Below are positions 54,250 through 62,035 of a stretch of 64,000 nt of DNA, piece after piece. The notes under the pieces are model-generated. The model was not told the DNA's origin. It did not search any database and worked only from the letters and a program-made list of their open reading frames with translations. Positions within the stretch are counted from its first letter, which is position 1. The number at the start of each line of letters is the position of its first letter. The stretch is from Cichorium intybus (Eukaryota; Streptophyta; Magnoliopsida; Asterales; Asteraceae): positions 55,982,705 to 56,046,704 of the forward strand of contig CM042012.1 of NCBI GenBank assembly GCA_023525715.1. The letters are read 5' to 3'. The translations under genes and the position numbers were made by a program.

Positions 54250-56616
54250 TGTAACACCCGGCTTTTAAAATAAAAACACCCCTGAAAATTTTTCATTTTT
54301 AACCAAGGTTTCAGTACATAAAACCATAAACAAAGGGGTATATTTTTAATAAAAACGGGTACAAGTGTATCAAGGAGTATACAAATATAGTATCCTCCAT
54401 ATAAGCCGGGCTGCTACTGACAGCATCTACAAGTCCACCTCTTGAGTCACGGACTTTATCCTTACCCTTATCAGGGTTATGCTAACCTGCAGGGACATTT
54501 AACAAACGGTATGAGCTATAAAGCTCAGTGAATAATCGTATGTGCAAATAACACGGATAAGAATACATTCATATATAATTTCCTATATATGATAAATCTA
54601 TTAACCGTATATCTCTGTCTGGATATCGGTTCCAAACGCCTAGCCGTTCTGTCCCATATTTCTTAGTCATAATTGACCGCATCGTATTTCATGGGTATTT
54701 AAGCCGCACCCTGTGTCATAGCTATAAAAGCTGCACCAAAACATTTTCAATATATAAATCATAGCCCGCAGGCCGCACCAGCTGGGTTCAATAACCCGAT
54801 ATCATAGCCAAAAGGCCGCACCATGTTCCTGTAACAATATCATAGCCAAAAGGCCGCACCATGTACCTGTAACAATATCATAGCCGTATAGGCCGCACCA
54901 GTTGGATATAGAATCCAATATCATAGCCATAAGTGGCCGCACCATCTATTAACAGCTTATTTCACAATCAATTATGGCTCACGGGTTTACCCGCTATTGC
55001 CTAGGCTCACGGCTCCGTTCTTGTCATCGCAATGACTCACGGCTTATCCGGTATTGCCTAATTAAAGTGGACTCACAGCTCCGTTCTTGTCATCGCAATG
55101 ACTCACGGTTATCTGGTATTGTCGCATTATTGACTCACAGCTCCGTTCTTGTCTATCATAGACTCACGGCTTATCTGGTATTGTCATTTTCATATGTCTT
55201 TACATTCGTCATTTTCGTCCCTCGAAGCTGTTTCAACCTGTAACAGTTCAATCATCATATATCATATATGATATCAGTGAGATTATTCACCTGAATACTA
55301 GCTGCGTTTAAATCCCGGTGGTTTCTTGCTTTTGCGTGCACCACAACCATTTTGTCCCATACCTATATATTCATTTATATACCAAATGATAATAGGTTAA
55401 TAACCATTTCAGTTGACTCTACTATACAAGAGTCCTATACAATACCATTATAAACAATGCCTAGATAATAAACTTTACATTTACTATCTTTTTATGAATT
55501 TTACTATTCACCAAGGCATTCGGACCGATCTACAGTGCCCCCGAGGGGTCGAAAACTCAATATAAAAATTTTCCCAAACTTTTCAGACTATAACGAGTCT
55601 ACGGTTCAAGTTTGAGCTAAATCGGACAAGCCAAACAAAAGTTAGCGTTTTAAAGTCCCTGTCTGGTGGGCGCACTGCGCCAGGTATCAGGCGCACTGCG
55701 CCTGGGCGCACCCCGCCCTGATCCTGGGCGCACTGCGCCCTGCGCCTGGGCAGAGCTCCTGATCAGTCGCGATTTGTGCACTGTAGCAAGCAGTTTTGAC
55801 CCATTAAGTCCTTATTTCTGTTCTTAATCATATGGGGTTTGTTCCTAGGCTAAAACCTTCTATTAAGACAAGGTTTTCAACCATTAAAACCCACTCAATC
55901 AATCAAAGGAAGAATTAGGGTTCTTAGTTCCAAAAACCCCAAAACTTCAAATTCATCAATAATAGCAATCTACTTCCAAAATCTTGGATTAAGTCCATTT
56001 AGCATGACTTAATGGAAGTATTGACCACATAAACCATATGATTCATAACTGAAATTTACAAATTTCAGTTTCTATAAAAGCTCATCATGAACACACACAA
56101 AACTTAGGTTAGAATTCAATTTACTAACCTTATATGCTTAGAAATCTTCAATTCCAAGCTAGGATTCTAACTTTCCACTTCAATTCTTCAAGAACTTGCT
56201 GAAATCGTGCTCCAAAAAAACTCTCCCGATCATCACAAATGTTATGCACATTTGAGGGGAGTTTTCAACATTTTATATTTTCCAAATTTTACAAATTTGG
56301 TCCCTAAGTTCCATTTCTTGAACTTTTACCACAATAATCAAGTTTTATCACAATAAAACTCTGTTTTCTTATACTTTTGCCACAAGCAACATTATTTTTA
56401 CATAATTGGTCCTTCACTTGGTCAAATGACCAAATTACCCCTTTTTATGGTAACATGACCAAAAATCAGTTTTTATAACATTTTAAGTCCAAAATTCAAA
56501 ATATTATTTCAAACCAAATTATTTTCTATCCAAAAGACCAAATTACCCTTCTAAGGTAAAATGACCAATTTACCCTTTTTATTATATTTACATAAAAAGA
56601 GTGTCTTGGCGTTACA
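54250..56616 (-). mobile_element. 5' LTR of Gypsy B with 73-bp deletion
   Basis: Same sequence as 48072-50511, but CCGTTCTG is joined directly to TCCCATATTTC near 54651. The intervening bases at about 48474-48547 of the other LTR are absent. The deletion ends share TTCTG. Confidence 0.92.
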
Positions 56617-57767
56617 AGAAGCAAACCTCAGATTTGCTCGTGGTGTTAGGCACCTAATTTCCACCTACAAAGAACCAATATTTCATCAACAAATGTTCAA
56701 CTTCAACCCATAAGAAAGGTTTTATTTTTGCATAATTATATATTGTTTTTCAAAAGGAGCTTGGAAGCATCTGATGATTTGACTAACCTGCAAGATTGTC
56801 CTATGACTTCAAATTTTTAGTGGTTCGCAATAGAAATTGAAGTTTCAGAATTCAAGTGATTTGAAAATTTTAGTGTCACTTCTCCAAGAATGCCAGATCT
56901 GCCTAATCCCTATTAAAGACATAATTAACGATTATCAGTGGAATAATCATAGACCACAACAAAAACATGGGAGAATAAAAAATTAATCGAACTGAAACTT
57001 AAATATTTAATTAGAAACAATAGATGGATCTGACCATTGAAATAAGAAGCTTATACAGGCGTTGTTCAACCGCTTTTGAAGCATCATCATGGGGAACCCA
57101 AATGTATTCTGACAAATTCTCAGTCCATTGACAATTTTCGTCCATCGACAACCATGACAAATCCCAATTTGTAACTGCTTCGAAATGTCATCATAATCGC
57201 AATAGAAAATCTAATCCCCATTAATATTCCAAAAATCAACCCCATTTTATATCAACTTCAACTCTCGGAAAAAACTACAATAAACAAAATATCTAACCAG
57301 CTACAATTTCTAGCTTCAACTTGACAAAATTAGATAAAGAGAGATGAGTGATTATCGTTTCTCAACCGCTATTGAAGCATTCAGGATACTGTCTCGCCTT
57401 CTAGGAAGTCTTTGAGGCCGACGTCGGGAAGGGAGAAGTGGATAGGGTTACTGTCATATTTGATCGAATCGAGGAGGAGGGGGACTTGTATGGCGGTCGC
57501 CAATGATCAGAATTGGGATGGTGAAGAGGCGTGTGTTGTAGGGTTAGAAAGGCCAATGTCTGATTTTGTATGTGCAGCGAAGCGTGTTGAGAAAAAAGCA
57601 GTGCTAGAAAGCGCTTTCAACCACATAAAGACACAATAATTAGTATTTCAATGGGTTCATACTTAAGTTCATATACAAGTTAGGAGGTGCGGGAGTGCAA
57701 ACTTGTATAAGACTGAGTTGATACCGGTGCGACCAAATAGTGGGGGTCAAGGGGGCCGCGCCCCCTT
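56617..57767 (-). pseudogene. Gene-like fragments of unknown identity
   Basis: Continues the locus cut by Gypsy B. The minus strand at about 57035-57170 reads NWDLSWLSMDENCQWTENL then SEYIWVPHDDASKAVEQRLY, ending at a possible splice donor (TCAATG/GTCAGA). The minus strand at about 57395-57510 reads IQVPLLLDSIKYDSNPIHFS then LPDVGLKDFLEGETV. The composition looks like real protein sequence, not a known transposon domain. Possibly exons of a decayed host gene. The plus frame at 57412-57639 is then a shadow. Confidence 0.3.
57751..57765. repeat. GC hairpin GGGGGC-CGC-GCCCCC
   Basis: A 6-bp G/C stem with a 3-base loop, immediately before the Athila-like LTR in an otherwise AT-rich region. Confidence 0.7.
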
Positions 57768-58040
57768 TGATAAGTGTATTAATATACACCTTTTATCACG
57801 TTATTTACTTCATTTGACATCGTATTTCACCAATAAAACCATGCTATATGCATGTTTTCGTACTAATGTGTTTATTTCGGAGTAATACCATTTGTTTGGG
57901 TAAAATGGTATGTTTTGCAGGTATTTTGAGACTTGGACCATTAATTATATATCATTAGGAGGCTGCACGTCAAATTTCAGAAGAAACGGATCACAAACGG
58001 AAGAGTTGTGAAATAAACGACCCGAAGACAAAACAGTGTG

Positions 58041-58177
58041 TTACACGACCGTGTAACTTTAGGCCTAGAAGTTACACGGCCGTGTAACTTCATTTTGCCA
58101 CGTGGATGCCAAGTCAGCTCAGGAAGTTGTCCATAAAGTGTTGCAGAATTACACGGCCGTGTAACTTGGCCGTGTAA
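58041..58177. repeat. TTACACGGCCGTGTAA palindrome cluster (LTR)
   Basis: Copies at 58041-58057 (one change), 58072-58087 and 58149-58164 (perfect), and a half copy at 58168-58177. Confidence 0.9.
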
Positions 58178-58368
58178 CTTTAAAAAGTTGCCAGATTTAC
58201 TTTTTCTCCCACTATGAGTTGTTTATTCCATCATGTGCTGTAACCTCCTTGCTGTACGACCAGATGCAGATCCAATCCGATTTTGAAGCCATGTGATGAA
58301 GGAAATGGGTCTTAGAATGATTATGTTTGTTGAGGAGCAAATTACCACTTTACCCTTGGCATTCTATG

Positions 58369-58376
58369 TATAAATA
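58369..58376 (+). promoter_or_regulatory. TATA box of Athila-like LTR
   Basis: TATAAATA in CTATGTATAAATAGATGTG, followed about 50 bp on by CTTCCATTCTCTCCTG. Confidence 0.65.
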
Positions 58377-59145
58377 GATGTGTTGGGTAGCCTTAGAAAT
58401 CATCTAATCTTCCATTCTCTCCTGTAACATACTCTAGATACATTGTTTGTGTTATTTGTGCAACTTCAAGTGTGGATTATCTTCATTTTGTAAGTTTGTT
58501 TCTCTTTTACTAGTCATGAGTGGCTAGTAACCTTATTATTCTGGTTTTGTATTAAGGATTATGATTGTGATTTAAATATATAGTTTGATGTTTAATTTTA
58601 CCTCTTTCTAGTGATATGATTTTGAGACTTAACAAGTGTTTGGTTTTTATTTATTTCATATTGGCCATTTGATCTTAAATATAAATCAATCTAGTCATAC
58701 AAATTATGAAATCCGTGTAATTGTTTCATAAAATGTTATTTGTGATAATCATCATTTTATGGTGAAAATCATATCTCATGTTTTGACGCTTCAACGCTTG
58801 TTTAGGAGTATTGAACATTGTTGGGAACATTCACATAAAACATAATGCAATCTTTCATTCAAATTCTATGATCTTATCTAGATTTGATTAGTAAGATTAG
58901 TCTTAGTTAACGAGCTTCTCTTGACTAAGATACATTAGGTGAATGGTGTATGTCCGAGCTTTTAGACATACACAAGTACCAACTTAGAAAGATTAAAGTT
59001 ATAAACATCATTCTATTTGTTATTTCCAATCATATGACTAGAAATACAAAACCAGAATTTGTCCCCAAATTATAAAATACAAAAGCAATTTTTCTATATT
59101 TTGTCCCAAGTCAATTATACAATCGTATTCCAACTAAACATCAAA

Positions 59146-59162
59146 CCCCCCCCCCCCCCCCC
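59146..59162. repeat. Poly-C run
   Basis: Seventeen consecutive C in the LTR. Length may be affected by sequencing error. Confidence 0.85.
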
Positions 59163-59372
59163 TTGTTACTTTCTTTACAAGTTTAAATCTTGTGAAATCA
59201 AGGTGTAATCCATTAGACCATCGCTCCCTGTGGATCGACCCTGCTTGCCATTTATACTACATAGTTAGTATTTATATCAAGTAGTGCAATCACGAAATAT
59301 TGGTAATCAACAAATCATTTTAAAACCATATTTCAACTCTTTTATTTTGTTGGTTTGACACGCTCAACAAAT

Positions 59373-59392
59373 TGGCGCCGTTGCCGGGGATC
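59373..59392 (+). other. Primer binding site, tRNA-Asp type
   Basis: TGGCGCCGTTGCCGGGGATC begins three bases after the LTR end and is characteristic of Athila/Tat Gypsy elements. Confidence 0.88.
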
Positions 59393-60438
59393 GACGGTAT
59401 TACTAATATTTTCTGTCAAGATCTTCACATACGGTACACCTCTAGAGAGCGAGTAAGAAGTTAAAAAAAACAAAAAAGGGTCATGCGTCGAGCCAACGAC
59501 GTTAAACAAGTGCGCTAACCGGGAGGCAACCCGGGGGTATTTTTGTTATTTTTTAAAAAGTGTGATTTTTTTGTGTTTTTATAATTTTTCCGTGTGTAAC
59601 TTTCAATTATCAACGTGTGGAAACGATCGGAACTAAAAACGGACAACCGAGGCTCAAGATACGAAAAATGAAACGCGAAAATGGTAACAGAATGTTACAC
59701 GGCCGTGTAATTTTTGTACTAAACGTTACACGGCCGTGTAACTTGAAAAGTGCCAAAAAAAATTCAAAAGAAATTTTAAAAAAAAAATTTCAAAATATAA
59801 TCTTTTGCCTAACAAATGCGCTTCTCGAGAGGCAACCCGATTTAGTTTTGATTTTATGGTATTTGTATATTTAATTTTCGTGTTTCATTTGATTTTTTTA
59901 ATAAAGTGTTTGGATGTGTTCGAAATGCAAAACCACCTCCGGGTCCGCATTAGACCTTTCGCAAGCATCGAGGACGACGCTTACATTTAAGCTTGTGGAG
60001 GTATACGATGTCTGGTATCATCGCATTTTTTTATGTTATTTTTCTTTATGTTTACCGAAAATCTTGAAAAACAAAAAAAAAAATTTGTTTAAAACATTTG
60101 TTATTTCTTGCATTTTTTCTTAACCTTTGTGAAATATTTTAATTGTTAAAACATGCTACATCTTTATTTTCAATATTATAGTTGCTTATTTGCCTTGTAT
60201 TCAAAAATATTTTCACATTGTGAAATTCTAGATTGAGTTAAAAGACATTTTTTTTGTTAAATTTACTTAGTATACGCACGTATGATGAGTTTATAAGACA
60301 TCTATTTTAACCGAATCTATTTTTAGCAAGTACAGCAATACAAAGTGCAGCTACCCCGTGAGAACTTCAATGTGTGCAATCGGCTTGGTTAATGTTACAT
60401 GTTTTGCCTTCGTAATCATATATTGGCCAACACATTTG
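59393..60438 (+). other. Leader of Athila-like element
   Basis: AT-rich, non-coding apart from short chance frames. It contains two further perfect TTACACGGCCGTGTAA copies (59695-59710, 59726-59741). Confidence 0.55.
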
Positions 60439-60722
60439 TGAAAGGTTTTCTGCAACCATGAACTAAATAACCTAAGTTCACATGCAACCTATAAGGATCT
60501 ATGTTTTCTTCTAATTGAACATATAACAAAACTTAAAGGCCATAAGAAAATTAACTAAAAGAATAAAATCAGAAAAACCAACCTTTTAGAATTTCCTGGA
60601 AGCTGAGCAGCAAAAATATCCTGCCTCAAATGAAAGTCACACCCAAGCTAGGAGGAGAGTGGATCGAAAATTCCAGAGAGAAATAATAGAATGAGCAACT
60701 GATAATGAGGCCTACGGTTCCC

Positions 60723-60730
60723 TATTTATA
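60723..60730 (-). promoter_or_regulatory. TATA box of coding Copia LTR
   Basis: The minus strand reads TTCCCTATAAATAGG, at the same place as TATA in the related LTRs. Confidence 0.65.
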
Positions 60731-60789
60731 GGGAACCAAGTGGCAAAGCTAGAAACCCTAGCCGCAGCCCATTTTCCGGATTATCTGTA

Positions 60790-60893
60790 CACGCGCCGCG
60801 CGCCGCAATTCAACTATTGAATTCGTACGAATATGTACGCGCGTCGCGGCCTTTACATTGGCGCGCCGCGCGCCGCAATTCAACTATTGAATT
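60790..60893. repeat. GC-rich tandem duplication in Copia LTR
   Basis: CGCGCCGCGCGCCGCAATTC followed by AACTATTGAATT occurs at 60790 and 60861; the first unit includes TACGCGCGTCGCGGCC. Confidence 0.85.
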
Positions 60894-61186
60894 TTGTACG
60901 ACTTTAATCCCTGACCTCCTGATTAATCTAATTAATGCCACAGAAATTAATCCAATTAATTTCTGATTAATTATTAATCAAATAATATTATTTCTAATTA
61001 ATATATCATCTTCATAATATATTAACAAACAATATCTTGATTTATTAGTCACATAATAAATCAAGCCTTTCTCTCTACTTAACTTTCCAACAAACCTCCA
61101 GCCATGAGGGCAACCCAAATGGACTATGCTACTATTAATCAGGTAAATACTAATTATTAGTCATGGCTTAGACACCTAATCCAACA

Positions 61187-62035
61187 GTCTCCCACTTGGA
61201 TAAGTCTATGACTATAATTACCAATTTAACCTCTAATTAACCAGCACTTTTAGCTTCCTAGAAACCACTGTCAAACTCTGATCTAATCAGTTCTGTCCAT
61301 AGATAAGTGATCAGATGATCCTCCGTCCAACAAGATATTTTTCAGACACAAGACATGGATTAAAGTCAATCCCGGTCTGATTCACTGTTCCTCGATTTCC
61401 GATTTGCATATGACTCTTAGACTACCAATTTAGTCCCGGTTGGCCAACCATTTTAGTCAACTTCAATTCATCGAGAGGCCTACAGATATCTGTTCCCCGT
61501 TAGGGTCAAGGGACGAATAAGCTTCGACTCATATACTTATGTCTTTTATCAGACAAATCACTCACAACAATACGTTTTATAACACCGAGTTACCAATGCG
61601 TTTTCGTATTATCAATGAACAACCGTCTAGTAAATCATAACTCATATGTCTTAGCTTAAAGATCAAAAGATATTATCGTCTCAATATTGCTCGTGATGAA
61701 ATCCATGAAGCAATCCATTGAGCGCGGGTTTATCCAATACTCAAATCTCTATTTCCAAGTACTCACGAATGGTGCAGCAATCCAATTGCAATGTCTAACT
61801 CCTTAGACAATCTATTACCAATTCATGACAGTCTTACTTTACACTTACTCCCAAAAGTGTAATGGACTGTGGATATTTGAATAATCCAATTATTCAGGAA
61901 GTAAAACATGCAAAATAAAACACAATGATAAAGTATTGACAAAAGTAGTAAACCATTACTCATTAATAAATCTCTATTATTAAATCACAAGAGTCAAATA
62001 CAATACATTGTTACAAGTTTCGAAACCTATCTAAT
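61187..62035 (-). other. Polypurine tract and 3' untranslated region of Copia element
   Basis: The minus strand has AAGTGGGAGAC next to the LTR (61187-61197). The region then parallels copy B 25574-26310 phrase by phrase (AGTTCTGTCCATAGATAAGT, GGCCTACAGATATCTGTT, GAGCGCGGGTTTATCCAATA, GGAAGTAAAACATGCAAAAT). Beyond about 61915 the coding element runs into the pol 3' end while copy B goes into non-coding filler. Confidence 0.8.

Larger units (their letters stand above)
48072..56616 (-). mobile_element. Gypsy LTR retrotransposon B, complete structure, decayed coding
   Basis: LTRs 48072-50511 and 54250-56616, near-identical apart from a 73-bp deletion in the second. Flanks AGAAA (48067-48071) and AGAAG (56617-56621) look like a 5-bp target duplication with one change. 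Primer site TTGGTATCAGAGAC and an AAGGAGGGGAGAATT polypurine region fit. The internal 3.7 kb keeps only broken gag and pol. LTR similarity suggests late insertion, at odds with the decayed coding region: a defective copy was likely mobilised in trans. Confidence 0.9.
57768..59369 (+). mobile_element. 5' LTR of Athila-like element
   Basis: 1.6 kb with TGATAAG start, TATA box at 58369, a 17-bp poly-C run and three TTACACGGCCGTGTAA-type palindromes. Confidence 0.75.
57768..60438 (+). mobile_element. Athila-like Gypsy element, 5' part
   Basis: LTR starting TGATAAGTGTATT and ending near CTCAACA (59369), then TTGGCGCCGTTGCCGGGGAT, the tRNA-Asp primer site used by Athila/Tat Gypsy elements. About 1 kb of leader follows with no gag frame recognised before the Copia insertion at 60439 cuts it. 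Confidence 0.8.
60439..61186 (-). mobile_element. 3' LTR of coding Copia element
   Basis: On the plus strand TGAAAGGTTTTCTGCAACC to ACACCTAATCCAACA, 748 bp. It contains a tandem duplication of about 71 bp with CGCGCCGCGCGCCGCAATTC (60790 and 60861) not present in the A/B LTRs. Confidence 0.9.
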
